Shown: piece after piece, positions 51,075 through 59,682 of the stretch
How positions within the stretch are numbered: position 1 is the stretch's first letter
How the letters are laid out: each line of letters begins with the position of its first letter
Origin: Bacillus_AB infantis_B
GTDB taxonomy: Bacteria; Bacillota; Bacilli; Bacillales; Cytobacillaceae
NCBI RefSeq assembly: GCF_008180445.1
Contig: NZ_VTER01000006.1
Coordinates: 62,001-126,000 of the forward strand
Direction of reading: 5' to 3'
DNA length: 64,000 nt
Notes under the pieces: model-generated
What the model was told of the DNA's origin: nothing
The model's input: the letters and a program-made list of their open reading frames with translations, nothing else
The model's database searches: none
Translations under genes and position numbers: made by a program

Positions 51075-51836
51075 ATGAAACTTACAGGAAATACCATACT
51101 GATCACAGGCGGCGGCGCAGGAATCGGGCTGGCTTTTACTGAGCGCTTTATTGCTGCCGGCAATACTGTCATTGTCTGCGGCCGGCGGGAAAGTGTCCTG
51201 CAGGAAGCTAAGGAGAAATTCCCTGGACTGATTATAAGAGTTTGTGATTTGGCTGTGGAATCAGAGCGATCGGCCTTGTTTGACTGGGTGGAGGAAAATC
51301 ATCCTGAGGTAAATGTACTGGTGAACAATGCCGGGATTCAGCAGCGCTTTAATGTGCTGAAAGCAGATGCGAAGAAGGACTGGGGCTATTTTAACAAAGA
51401 AATCACTACAAATATTGAGGCGCCTTTCCACCTTTCAATGCTGTTCGCTCCATTCCTGGCAAAGAAAACGGAAGCGGCCATCATCAACGTGACTTCCGGG
51501 CTGGCGTTTACACCGCTCGTCATTGCACCAATCTATTCCGCTACGAAAGCAGCGTTCCATTCCTTTACCGTCAGCCTGCGCCACCAGCTTTCCGGAACAC
51601 CAGTGGAAGTGATTGAAATCGCTCCTCCTGCAGTCAACACGGACTTAGGCGGTGCCGGACTCCATACCCAGGGCGAACCTTTGAATGAATTCGCAGATGG
51701 AATTTTTAAAGGACTGGCGGAGGGCAAAGAAGAAATCGGCTATGGCTCTTCTGTCGAACGTCTGCGTATGTCCCGGGATGAACTGGATGCACATACTGCG
51801 AAGATGTACCAGGCTATGAAACACACTATCGAATAG
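51075..51836 (+). CDS. SDR oxidoreductase (DltE-like)
   Basis: About 253 residues. Site TGGGAGIGLAF, NNAG at 'VNNAGIQQRFNV', Ser and Tyr-x3-Lys in 'VTSGLAFTPLVIAPIYSATKAAFHSF', and 'EIAPPAVNTDLGG' after it. This is the short form sometimes named DltE, but no dlt genes are near. ATG with AGAGGTG five bases upstream; longer open frame upstream is rejected. Confidence 0.88.
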   Translation: MKLTGNTILITGGGAGIGLAFTERFIAAGNTVIVCGRRESVLQEAKEKFPGLIIRVCDLAVESERSALFDWVEENHPEVNVLVNNAGIQQRFNVLKADAKKDWGYFNKEITTNIEAPFHLSMLFAPFLAKKTEAAIINVTSGLAFTPLVIAPIYSATKAAFHSFTVSLRHQLSGTPVEVIEIAPPAVNTDLGGAGLHTQGEPLNEFADGIFKGLAEGKEEIGYGSSVERLRMSRDELDAHTAKMYQAMKHTIE

Positions 51837-51862
51837 GTCTTTTCCCGCTTAATATCTCAATG

Positions 51863-51884
51863 GAGGGCTCAGTGCCGGGCCCTC
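51863..51884 (+). terminator. Terminator after the SDR gene
   Basis: GAGGGC and GCCCTC enclose ten bases and are followed by TTCACTTTTC. Confidence 0.6.
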
Positions 51885-51921
51885 TTCACTTTTCTTGCAT
51901 CAATGGCAGGAAAAACTGCAT

Positions 51922-51949
51922 AAAAAAACTGCTATTTTCTAGCAGTAAT
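51922..51949 (-). terminator. Terminator of the 50-residue gene
   Basis: On the minus strand ACTGCTA and TAGCAGT enclose GAAAA and run into TTTTTTTA. It overlaps the stop codon of the small gene. Confidence 0.75.
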
Positions 51950-52084
51950 AGTTAACGCCCTGCGGAGTAAAAGAATATCCTGTTGAATGCTTTTCCTTAC
52001 TTGGTCATCGCTGCATAGCATAAGTTCAACTTTTAAACGCCCAAGTTCTCTGCTGATCAGTAAGTGTTCCGCCTTACTAAGCAT
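51932..52084 (-). CDS. Small helical protein, 50 residues (previously unlisted size)
   Basis: Starts ATG CTT AGT at 52084, with AAGGGG ten bases upstream, and stops TAG at 51932. Predicted wholly helical ('HLLISRELGRLKVELM', 'VRKSIQQDILLLRRAL'), rather like short Spo0E-like helical pairs, but the Ser-x-x-Leu-Asp signature of that family is missing. Its own terminator follows. Not recognised. Confidence 0.55.
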   Translation of the reverse strand: MLSKAEHLLISRELGRLKVELMLCSDDQVRKSIQQDILLLRRALTITARK

Positions 52085-52195
52085 AGTGTAATCGCCCCTT
52101 TTTACATAGGAAGGACACTATGTCTGTTCAAGATTAACACTATTTGTTTCCCTTTACAATAATAGGAATCCTCCTTAAAATTACAGTCAAGTGTT

Positions 52196-52666
52196 TTATA
52201 GCTGAAAAGCTTCAAGCAGATCTTCCAATTCTCTTTCTGATAGTACTCTTATGCCATTCCTTTTAAGCAGGGCAGATGTCACCCCCCCACCTGCCACTTG
52301 CCCGCCTGTGAATTCTCCGTTGTAAATGACACTGCTGCCGCATGAAGGGCTGAATTCTTTTAACACGACTGTACTTACCTGCAGCTCTTCCGCTTTTTTA
52401 AGGGCCGCATAGGCGCCATTTATGTATAATTCGGTTACATCCCTGCCTGATTTTTCGATGACCCTTGCCGTGCCGTCCAGGACATCGCCTCCATCGCCGC
52501 CTGTAATTTCTGCAGGCTCCCGTGGCACGGGAAATCCCCCAAGCAGTTCGGGGCAGACGGATACGGCTTTCTTCTGATCAATCAATTGCCGTATCTTCTC
52601 ATGCAGGCAATGACTGCCGTTGTATCTTACTTCCAGCCCCGCCAGGCACGAACTGACTAATAACAA
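52196..52666 (-). CDS. DUF523 protein
   Basis: About 156 residues. Conserved cysteines: VSSCLAG, CPELLGG, FSPSCGS; also 'GAYAALKKAEELQVSTVVLKEFSPSCGS'. DUF523 is thought to be a metal or thiol-type domain; biochemical role unknown. The ATG at 52681 overlaps the upstream stop but has no ribosome site; TTG at 52666 has GGAG nine bases upstream and is preferred. Co-transcribed with the upstream membrane gene. Confidence 0.8.
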   Translation of the reverse strand: MLLVSSCLAGLEVRYNGSHCLHEKIRQLIDQKKAVSVCPELLGGFPVPREPAEITGGDGGDVLDGTARVIEKSGRDVTELYINGAYAALKKAEELQVSTVVLKEFSPSCGSSVIYNGEFTGGQVAGGGVTSALLKRNGIRVLSERELEDLLEAFQL

Positions 52667-52680
52667 AACAACCAACTCCA

Positions 52681-53388
52681 TTATTTATTTTTAAAAAAGT
52701 ATGAATGAAGGATTAAAGCCACAATGGCTTCTGGGCTGCTGTCTTCACGGGAATCAATCACAAAGACGCTGCTTAAAAGATGATGCCGCTTCAAAGTTCC
52801 GCACTGTTCTCCTTCCCGCGTCAGCGAGATTGCGGACGCTATCGCTGCTGCAGAGGAAAGATAGGTGTCATCATTGATCGTATACTGGATGGCTTCTTTT
52901 AAGGATGCCGTATTTTTCATATTAATGAGTGTACGGGCTTCGCCAATCCTTTCCCCATTTTTAAAGATGCTCCAATGTTCCTGGCTGGTCAGCCATTTCT
53001 TGCGGTGCCACCGCACATCATAGAGATCCTGGCCAATCTGGATCTCGAGGCATAGATACCAGTTAAATCCAATAATATCGCCAAAGGCATATTGCCATTT
53101 GTGCGGAAAATAGCGTCTCACATAACCCCGCAGCTCATCTCCTTTAAAAAGCGGCTTCCGGATGAGGAGCGTTTTTTGGATATTATAGTAGGACCACCCT
53201 TGAATATTTTTAGGCTGATAAGTCCGTTCTTTCTCCGCCAGCTTCCTGCTGATGATATAAACAGCAAGAGCTGCTGCAGGAAGCAGAAAAATGAGTGTAA
53301 ACTGCATCGGTTCAAAGGCGCCGTAAACCAGCCAGCGGGCAAGCACTGCAAGCAGCATTAATACAAAAAGCAGGAGCATTTCTATCAT
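52681..53388 (-). CDS. Hypothetical membrane protein, 235 residues
   Basis: Two N-terminal helices ('EMLLLFVLMLLAVLARWLVYG', 'QFTLIFLLPAAALAVYII') and a soluble part containing 'DIIGFNWYLCLEIQIGQDLYDVRWHRKKWLTSQEHWSIFKNGERIGEARTL', which recalls tubby C-terminal-like domains found in bacilli. No firm family. GAGGTG precedes the ATG. The stop overlaps the start region of the DUF523 gene. Confidence 0.55.
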   Translation of the reverse strand: MIEMLLLFVLMLLAVLARWLVYGAFEPMQFTLIFLLPAAALAVYIISRKLAEKERTYQPKNIQGWSYYNIQKTLLIRKPLFKGDELRGYVRRYFPHKWQYAFGDIIGFNWYLCLEIQIGQDLYDVRWHRKKWLTSQEHWSIFKNGERIGEARTLINMKNTASLKEAIQYTINDDTYLSSAAAIASAISLTREGEQCGTLKRHHLLSSVFVIDSREDSSPEAIVALILHSYFFKNK

Positions 53389-53431
53389 CTGATCACCTCA
53401 ATACTAGTACTGACAGCCCTTATAAAGGTTC

Positions 53432-53983
53432 CTATTTATCTGCTGGGTTTATAAGTCCATAATACACGAGGCTCTCATACCGGCCTTCCTTCCGTACATG
53501 GTCAGCGAGGATTCCTTCTTCCTTCATGCCGAGCTTCTCCATGACCCGCCCTGAAGCCGGGTTGGACTGGAAATAGCGGGCGAACACTTTGTGGTACTTC
53601 TTTTCTTCAAATGCAAACCTGATGACTGCCTCTGCTGCCTCGGTGGCATAGCCTTTTCCCCAATATTCCTCACCTATCCAGTAAGCCAGCTCGCCATGGC
53701 GGAAATTTTGGTTGTTGGATAGGGCAATCGCACCGTACAGCTTACCGGTTTCCCTATCCGTCACTGCCAGTTCATAGTATCGGTCACTGCAGAAATTATT
53801 ATGATGATTCTCCATCCAGGAAAGGGCGTCATTTACTACATAGGGATAGGGCAGGTACAAAGTACTTTTATAAAGATTATAGTTGTCGCAGAGCCTGGCG
53901 ACTGTTTCTGCATCGGAAACCTGGAACAATCTAAGCAGCAGCCGGTCTGTGGATATGGTTTTATTGACATGGTCATAAATCAT
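53432..53983 (-). CDS. GNAT acetyltransferase (RimJ/RimL-type), 1
   Basis: About 183 residues. 'ELAYWIGEEYWGKGYATEAAEAVIRFAFEE' is the acetyl-CoA binding pocket (Gly-x-Gly-x-Ala/T), followed by 'VFARYFQSNPASGRVMEKLGMKEEG', which is typical of protein or amine acetylation. GGAGG lies seven bases upstream of the ATG; the longer open frame overlaps the divergent gene and is rejected. Confidence 0.88.
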   Translation of the reverse strand: MIYDHVNKTISTDRLLLRLFQVSDAETVARLCDNYNLYKSTLYLPYPYVVNDALSWMENHHNNFCSDRYYELAVTDRETGKLYGAIALSNNQNFRHGELAYWIGEEYWGKGYATEAAEAVIRFAFEEKKYHKVFARYFQSNPASGRVMEKLGMKEEGILADHVRKEGRYESLVYYGLINPADK

Positions 53984-54130
53984 CTGCAAACCTCCGTATT
54001 TTTTGTAATAATATACTATATTTGTAAATATTAATATACACTGAATAAAGGCAAGTAATCTATTGAAATATTGATATAGAACCGGCTGTGAGATATATAG
54101 CCGCACTGAACATATCTTGGGGGGAACTAT

Positions 54131-55300
54131 ATGGTACTGCCGGGGCAGGAGAAAAGCAGACATTATGATTTAGATTGGATTAAGGTATTAGCGATGCTGG
54201 CTGTATTTCTCTACCATTGTTCGATGTTCTTTAACTCATTTGAATGGCATATAAAGAACGAAGAAATCAATAGAACCTACATAGAACTGTTTTCCTTGGC
54301 TGTCGGCAATTGGATCATGCCTGTCTTTTTTGCCATTTCCGGGATCAGCACCTATCACGCTTTGAAAAAGCGCCATTCCGGAGCATTTTTGAAGGAAAGG
54401 GCGGACCGCCTTGGCATTCCGCTGCTTTTGGGTATTTTTATCCTCTCTCCTCCTCAAGTTTATATTGAGAGGCTGACCGGAAAACAGTTTGAAGGTTCTT
54501 TCTTTCAATTCTTCCCTCATTATTTCGATGGGCTGTATTTAGAAATCGGCGGGACAGGTAACTTTGCCTTTTTTGGCCATCATCTTTGGTACCTATTGAT
54601 GCTCCTGATTTTTTCAGCCCTAACTCTGCCTTTCTTCCTAAATGAGAGGCAGAGACAGCATATTCGAAATGGTTCCTTTGCCATTTCCCATTACTTGTTT
54701 TTGCCCCTGCCTTTAACAGTGGCAGCTCTATGGGCGAATGATATCTTAAATTTGGCTAGCTGGGGGATTTTGTTTTACTTGCTGCTGTACGCTTATGGCT
54801 ATTATTTTTTTGCCCGGGAGTCATTCAGAAGTTTTGCACGAAATAGCGGCAAGCTTACAGGTACGATCAGTGCAGTCAGCTTATCAGCCTATATTTTATG
54901 GGTATTCATGTCAGGCTTTCCCGCTTATGGGACTGCTGCCTTTTATATCTTCACTGTTATTCGCGTTCTTTTAGTATGGAATGTCCTGCTGTTCATTTTT
55001 TTCCTGGGGGATAGGCATTTGAATACTTCCACTCCAGCACTATCTTATGCGAGTGAAGCGGCCATGCCTTTTTACATTCTTCATCAGCCTGTCATAATCG
55101 TTTCAGGCTTCTGGATTGCTCATTTAGATTGGAGTATTCCTTTTAAGTTTGTTTTTCTTGCAACAGCTGCATTTGCAGTAATTATGATTTTTCATCATGC
55201 AGCAATACGCAGGTACAATGGACTGAGAATTGTATTTGGCTTAAGAAGACAGCATAAACTGGCAGTGCCTCAAGAAACGAATGTGGATAGAGTTGTATAG
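54131..55300 (+). CDS. Acyltransferase-3 family membrane protein
   Basis: 389 residues, ten or more helices. 'HYDLDWIKVLAMLAVFLYHCSMFF' contains the N-terminal signature, and 'FHHIWYLLMLLIFSALTLPFF'-like and 'ILHQPVIIVSGFWI' follow. Members move O-acyl groups onto surface sugars. GGGGGG lies before the ATG. Has its own terminator. Confidence 0.82.
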   Translation: MVLPGQEKSRHYDLDWIKVLAMLAVFLYHCSMFFNSFEWHIKNEEINRTYIELFSLAVGNWIMPVFFAISGISTYHALKKRHSGAFLKERADRLGIPLLLGIFILSPPQVYIERLTGKQFEGSFFQFFPHYFDGLYLEIGGTGNFAFFGHHLWYLLMLLIFSALTLPFFLNERQRQHIRNGSFAISHYLFLPLPLTVAALWANDILNLASWGILFYLLLYAYGYYFFARESFRSFARNSGKLTGTISAVSLSAYILWVFMSGFPAYGTAAFYIFTVIRVLLVWNVLLFIFFLGDRHLNTSTPALSYASEAAMPFYILHQPVIIVSGFWIAHLDWSIPFKFVFLATAAFAVIMIFHHAAIRRYNGLRIVFGLRRQHKLAVPQETNVDRVV

Positions 55301-55309
55301 CAAGATTAG

Positions 55310-55339
55310 AAAACAGCCGAGCTTAGCTGCGGCTGTTTT
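55310..55339. terminator. Bidirectional terminator
   Basis: AAAACAGCCG and CGGCTGTTTT around AGCTTAGCTG lie between the convergent acyltransferase and DUF3231 genes. Confidence 0.8.
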
Positions 55340-55373
55340 CTAGTGCCTCCCGTATAGAAGCTGACTGATTTAA

Positions 55374-56408
55374 CTATTTGGAAGCCAGGTTCTGCCTCTC
55401 CGCTGCTTCGGGGGGTTTTTCCATCCAGCCGTTCTCCATCATAATATCCGATGCTTCAGTGACAAATTGAGTGATATTCATTAGGGATTTTGAATATAAG
55501 AGTCCGATATCATGCCTGCCGTTTACAGCCAGTGAATTGCCGAATGCCCTGATCTTCATGGAGAACATATCCATCTTATGAAAAAGCATGAGCTTATCCG
55601 AGAAAGGGGCAAAGGTTGAATCTGTCACCAGGTCATCTAAAAAGGTTGGCGAAGGCAGATTTTCATCATGCAGCTTTTGCATATACCTCTCCAGAGTGCT
55701 GTGTGTGATGCTTGTCCCTTTTTGGAATAGCTTCCGGATTTTCTCGCTTTTGGCTGTTTGGGCAAAGGCCATGATAAAGGCTTTGCTCGTCACATTGTTT
55801 TCAATGTTGTCATAAAGATGGGCAATTTCCAGGGCGTGCAGCGGCCTGACGCGTCCCAGGAAGCCATTTAAGAAGTCCTTTTGAGCATAATCGACCTTTT
55901 CGGGTACAGGAATAAACGGGGGCTTAATGATCAGGCCTTTTTTCATGAGGATAAGTTTAATCTGGTCCAGCAAATCCATTGTTGCTTGAGTACAGTATTT
56001 TAGAAATTCTACAATATCCTGCCTAAATACAAGGGGATAGCCCACACTATAAATGCTCATCCCCGCTTTGACTGCATATTTCAAATAATGGACGTAATAG
56101 TCGTCATGAAATAAACGGGGAGCTTCTAAATTGACATCTTTTTCACTGAAAGCATCCGGTATTGGGAAATTCTCTTCTTTTAAAATTCCGGTCGTGGTAT
56201 CCAGAAACTCATTGCATAGTTTTAATGCATTTTCCAATAGAACTTTAATATCCGGATCATCCACATGGCGAAGATAGTACGACAGGATACATTTGGACAT
56301 GCTGTTTCCCATATAGGTCGCCCAAAGCTTCCCCATTTCTGCAGAGGTTAATGGCTCTTTGGGATCCGTCTTATTTGTTCCAACTTTGATCGGCTTAATC
56401 GTATTCAT
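55374..56408 (-). CDS. DUF3231-family protein
   Basis: 344 residues, helical, made of two copies of a DUF3231-type bundle ('LTSAEMGKLWATYMGNSMSKCILSYYLRHVDDPDIK' and 'PLHALEIAHLYDNIENNVTSKAFIMAFAQTAKSEKI'). Found widely in Bacillus, often in spores; exact role unknown. GGAG precedes the ATG. Confidence 0.85.
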   Translation of the reverse strand: MNTIKPIKVGTNKTDPKEPLTSAEMGKLWATYMGNSMSKCILSYYLRHVDDPDIKVLLENALKLCNEFLDTTTGILKEENFPIPDAFSEKDVNLEAPRLFHDDYYVHYLKYAVKAGMSIYSVGYPLVFRQDIVEFLKYCTQATMDLLDQIKLILMKKGLIIKPPFIPVPEKVDYAQKDFLNGFLGRVRPLHALEIAHLYDNIENNVTSKAFIMAFAQTAKSEKIRKLFQKGTSITHSTLERYMQKLHDENLPSPTFLDDLVTDSTFAPFSDKLMLFHKMDMFSMKIRAFGNSLAVNGRHDIGLLYSKSLMNITQFVTEASDIMMENGWMEKPPEAAERQNLASK

Positions 56409-56489
56409 GATCGATCTCCTTCATCCGCTTTATTGTATTAGTATCAACCTCCCTGCGGAAACGTATTCTCTGTAAATATGCATAGAAAA

Positions 56490-56517
56490 AGCCTGCTTCG
56501 ACTGTTCGAAGCAGGCT
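56490..56517 (-). terminator. Terminator after the cytidine deaminase gene
   Basis: AGCCTGCTTCGA and TCGAAGCAGGCT around four bases; the minus strand continues TTTTTC. Confidence 0.8.
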
Positions 56518-56530
56518 CATATGATTGTTT

Positions 56531-56929
56531 TTACATTTCCAGATCAGTAAAAGCGTAAGGCAATAGCTCTTTCAGAGGCAGTTCCAGTATATCTTTCTTT
56601 TCGTTCGTTAAGTAAACAGGCATATCCGGTGAGCAGAATTCTGCCAGCACCTGCCTGCAGATGCTGCAAGGCGGAAGAAAGTCAGCCGTGTTCCCGGAAA
56701 CCGCGATTGCCTGGAAGTCTCCTTTTTTATAGCCATTTGCAATAGCAGTGAAAATGGCTGTCCTTTCAGCGCAATTCGTCGCCCCAAGGGAAACATTCTC
56801 TACGTTCACTCCGCTGATAACGGTTCCATCTTTCAGCAGCAAAGCTGCTCCTACTGGAAAATTAGAGTACGGTGCATACGCAGCCTGTTTTACAGCACGT
56901 GCACTTTCCATTAATTTTTCTTTATCCAT
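56531..56929 (-). CDS. cdd: Cytidine deaminase
   Basis: About 132 residues. Zinc ligands are NCAERTAIF (with the catalytic Glu) and PPCSICRQ. It deaminates cytidine and deoxycytidine in pyrimidine salvage. The start ATG at 56929 lies 11 bases from AGGGG; a TTG six codons upstream is possible. Promoter at 57007-57033. Terminator follows at once. Confidence 0.92.
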   Translation of the reverse strand: MDKEKLMESARAVKQAAYAPYSNFPVGAALLLKDGTVISGVNVENVSLGATNCAERTAIFTAIANGYKKGDFQAIAVSGNTADFLPPCSICRQVLAEFCSPDMPVYLTNEKKDILELPLKELLPYAFTDLEM

Positions 56930-57006
56930 CACAATCCATCCCCTCAAATAAGAATGAACCTTTCACAGTCCCCTTACGCCAATTTTTAGTTGGCAGGACT
57001 TATTAT

Positions 57007-57033
57007 ATTATATTTTCGGGAAAAGTTTGTCAA
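57007..57033 (-). promoter_or_regulatory. Promoter of cdd
   Basis: On the minus strand TTGACA (57028-57033), a 15-bp gap, and TATAAT (57007-57012); a TAATAT two bases later gives 17. Downstream, GCCAA-N7-TTGGC (56978-56994) forms a small leader hairpin. Confidence 0.6.
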
Positions 57034-57107
57034 TACCGAATATTAGTGAATATGAATCCCCTTGGATTTTCCAAAATATAAACAGTAAATTTTATCAGTT
57101 CCATTAT

Positions 57108-57674
57108 TCAGCTGCCAGCATGCAGCTCCCAGTCTTTCTTCAGCAGCGAGTAAGAGTAATGGTCATAATACTTGCCGCGGAACAGATGCTTATCCCGATA
57201 GATTCCCTCATTTACGAAGCCGAGCTTTTCAAGCAGCCTGCTCGATGCTTTGTTCTCAATTGCCACATAAGCATTGATGCGGTTCAGGCCCATGCGGCTG
57301 AATCCATGTCCAATAGCTCCTTTCAATGCCTCATTCATATAGCCCTGTCCCCAATACTCATGCCAAAGATCATATCCTATCTCTGCAATATGATTAGTCC
57401 GGTCCCAGCAATGAAAGCCGCAGGTGCCGATCGGCCGCCCATCTTCTTTTTTGACCAGCATCCAGCGGTTATAGAGCCTTTCTTCCGGATTGCTATATGA
57501 TTCAACAAATTCCTCTGCCTCCGCAAGGCATGTAAAAGGCTCTTCATCATACAAAAATTCACAGATTTTTTTATCACTGAAAAGCTGGTAGATAAATTTT
57601 GTGTCCCCTGCAATTGGCTTTCGCAGGAACAGCCTTTCTGTTTCAAGATCAGGAAATATTTTAGATGCAGCCAT
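57108..57674 (-). CDS. GNAT acetyltransferase (RimJ/RimL-type), 2
   Basis: About 188 residues. The binding pocket is 'IGYDLWHEYWGQGYMNEALKGAIGHGF', then 'IENKASSRLLEKLGFVNEGIYRD'. Similar in kind to the acetyltransferase at 53.4 kb but a different subfamily. AAGGGGG precedes the ATG by ten bases. The substrate is unknown. Confidence 0.87.
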   Translation of the reverse strand: MAASKIFPDLETERLFLRKPIAGDTKFIYQLFSDKKICEFLYDEEPFTCLAEAEEFVESYSNPEERLYNRWMLVKKEDGRPIGTCGFHCWDRTNHIAEIGYDLWHEYWGQGYMNEALKGAIGHGFSRMGLNRINAYVAIENKASSRLLEKLGFVNEGIYRDKHLFRGKYYDHYSYSLLKKDWELHAGS

Positions 57675-57842
57675 CAGAGAAAATCCCCCTTCACAGTATC
57701 CCGTTTGCCACATATGTATATTCTGCAAAAAGGGGGCCAATCCTTCATTTCAGCTGCCTTATTCTAATTGCACAAGATGAATACAACTTCCTCTTTCTTG
57801 GGATAGTAACATTAATAATTACACAGCCGGGAAGGATACAGC

Positions 57843-58331
57843 ATGAATAAATTTGAGAAAAACACATTGAGATTTCTTCTTGTATTTGGATTGATTTCTT
57901 TTATCAATTTGATGAGGAAGCCTCCGGTAAAAGACTGGATGCTGATCTTTCTCTTTAAAGGATACATTTCTTCCATCCTCGACAAGCTGCTTGTCAGAAA
58001 AGGTTATATAACCTACCCAGTTAAGCTGGTGAAATCATTTGACGTCAGCTTTATTTTCGACTATCTTCTCTACCCGGTTACCTGTGTCTATTTTAATCAG
58101 GTTACAAAATCATCGAGCCCTATGGGCATTTTGATTAAGTCAGTCTGCTTCAGCGGCCCAATGGCTATAGTTGAACACTTTTTTGAAAAGAGAACAAGAC
58201 TAATTAGATTTAAAAAAGGATGGAGTTCGGCTACCAGTTTCTATTCTCTTACCCTGACCTTTTTGATTTCCAGGGCTTTTATAGCCATTATACGAAAGGC
58301 CAGTAAGGCACCAGTTCCCGATAATAAGTAG
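57843..58331 (+). CDS. CBO0543-family membrane protein
   Basis: 162 residues, four helices. 'DWMLIFLFKGYISSILDKLLV' and 'FIFDYLLYPVTCVYFNQVT' characterise the CBO0543 family of firmicutes. Function unknown. GGAAGG precedes the ATG. Ends in a hairpin. Confidence 0.75.
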   Translation: MNKFEKNTLRFLLVFGLISFINLMRKPPVKDWMLIFLFKGYISSILDKLLVRKGYITYPVKLVKSFDVSFIFDYLLYPVTCVYFNQVTKSSSPMGILIKSVCFSGPMAIVEHFFEKRTRLIRFKKGWSSATSFYSLTLTFLISRAFIAIIRKASKAPVPDNK

Positions 58332-58341
58332 GAGCTGGTGC
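58308..58341 (+). terminator. Hairpin at the end of the CBO0543 gene
   Basis: GCACCAG and CTGGTGC with an inner TCC/GGA pair, followed by TGCTGTTTTAAGG. The stop codon lies within. Confidence 0.5.
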
Positions 58342-58374
58342 TGCTGTTTTAAGGACCGCCGCAAGTATAATGTG

Positions 58375-59100
58375 CTAATGATACAAAGATGGAATGGATT
58401 GTGCCTGTTCATTTTTCAGAGAGATATGCAGTTTTTTTTCAGGGCTCATAGAAGCAAAGAATATCTCCTGCAGCCGGGAGATGCCCAGCCGGGACAGCTC
58501 CAAATCAAGCCAGTCCTGATCCACATCAAACCGTTCCAAAACTTCCCGGTATACCGTTCCTTCAACAATGACAGGAAAGGCAATTTGTGAAGTGCTTCCG
58601 GAAATATTCAAGTCTCCCTTTGTGGCAGGCAACTGTGCAGGCTTGAGCTGGACACTCAGCATTCCGTTTCCCTCCAGTATCCCCAGTTCCACATATTGAA
58701 TGTCAAAGACCTGCTTATCCCTCAGCATTTGCAGGATGTTATCAATGCTGTAATGGTACTTTTTTAAATTGGCACTAAGGAATTTGCCTTTATGTATAAC
58801 AATGACCGGCTCAAAGGTGATGAGTTTTCCGAATTTACGCTTTGAAATCTTCAATCTCCCAATCAGCCGCTGGAGAAGGCCGATGGCAATAATGGCAAAG
58901 CCTGTTTCCAGATGCCTGATGGAGGGATCAGCTATATCCGCCCCGGCCACCGCCCCCAGTGTAATGATAACAAGATAATCAAAAACAGGAAGCTCGCCAA
59001 TCGAGCGCCTCCCCATAAAAAGAGTAATAAAGAGCAATAAAGGCAGAATGGTGATGATCCTTCCGAAAATAAGAAGGCAGTTATGCAGCAGATCTTCCAT
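58375..59100 (-). CDS. DUF421 membrane protein (YetF-like)
   Basis: 241 residues. Three N-terminal helices, then 'RRSIGELPVFDYLVIITLGAVAGADIADPS', typical of the family, and a soluble domain with 'KLITFEPVIVIHKGKF', 'LRDKQVFDIQYVELGILEGNGMLSVQ'. Many paralogues exist in spore formers, some in spores. Role unknown. GGAGG precedes the ATG. Confidence 0.85.
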   Translation of the reverse strand: MEDLLHNCLLIFGRIITILPLLLFITLFMGRRSIGELPVFDYLVIITLGAVAGADIADPSIRHLETGFAIIAIGLLQRLIGRLKISKRKFGKLITFEPVIVIHKGKFLSANLKKYHYSIDNILQMLRDKQVFDIQYVELGILEGNGMLSVQLKPAQLPATKGDLNISGSTSQIAFPVIVEGTVYREVLERFDVDQDWLDLELSRLGISRLQEIFFASMSPEKKLHISLKNEQAQSIPSLYH

Positions 59101-59230
59101 AATCTTTCCTCCTGGCAGATGATGACTTTAGTTTATCGGAGGAGAGCTGGAATTATACGGGAAATCAAAAGGGCCGCCTGGCCAGAGTTTAGTTTTCTGC
59201 TCCTTGCAGCTGAAGAGTGGGCTGCCAGTG

Positions 59231-59420
59231 AATTAAGGGGAGTTTTTGCTGTTAAATCCAAATCAGACTTGTTTTTTTGGAATATAAGAGGAGGTTTTCC
59301 CTCTATGCAAAGAAAAACTATCTTTTTTCATGGTTTCGAGTCATATAAGGGGAATTTCTCCCTCTATTTAAGCTGTTTTCAGCACTATTTTTAAAATAAA
59401 GGGAATCTTTCCGTCTATAC
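59231..59420. repeat. Array of four palindromic units, 52-61 bp apart
   Basis: Units near 59231, 59283, 59344 and 59396, each close to ATAAGAGGAGGTTTTCCCTCT or ATAAGGGGAATTTCTCCCTCT. They fold as short hairpins such as AGAGG/CCTCT. The core GGAATTTCTCC is shared with the repeats at 6.6 and 9.4 kb. The rest of 59101-59682 has no gene. Confidence 0.75.
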
Positions 59421-59540
59421 ATTTCCAATAGCAGATAATCTAGTTTCCTTGTTTAAGAATGTTAAAGTTAAAGGAGAATCGCCTGTCCAACTGTTCAGCC
59501 ATTGAGTGCGTTTATTGAATAAGAATATTCAAAAGTAAAA

Positions 59541-59560
59541 AGCCTGGGATATCCCAAGCT
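59541..59560. terminator. Hairpin with flanking A- and T-runs
   Basis: AGCCTGGGAT and ATCCCAAGCT; T-run on the plus strand, A-run before it. Terminator type, possibly for transcription through the array. Confidence 0.6.
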
Positions 59561-59682
59561 TTTTTTGTTAGTTAAGCACTGTACTGTATATTCTGCTAAA
59601 ACGTATGCTGTTTAGTCTGTGATCTTAAGCCTCCCCCACATTACCTGAACTGCATAAGGTCAGAGGGCAGCCCTTCTTCATT

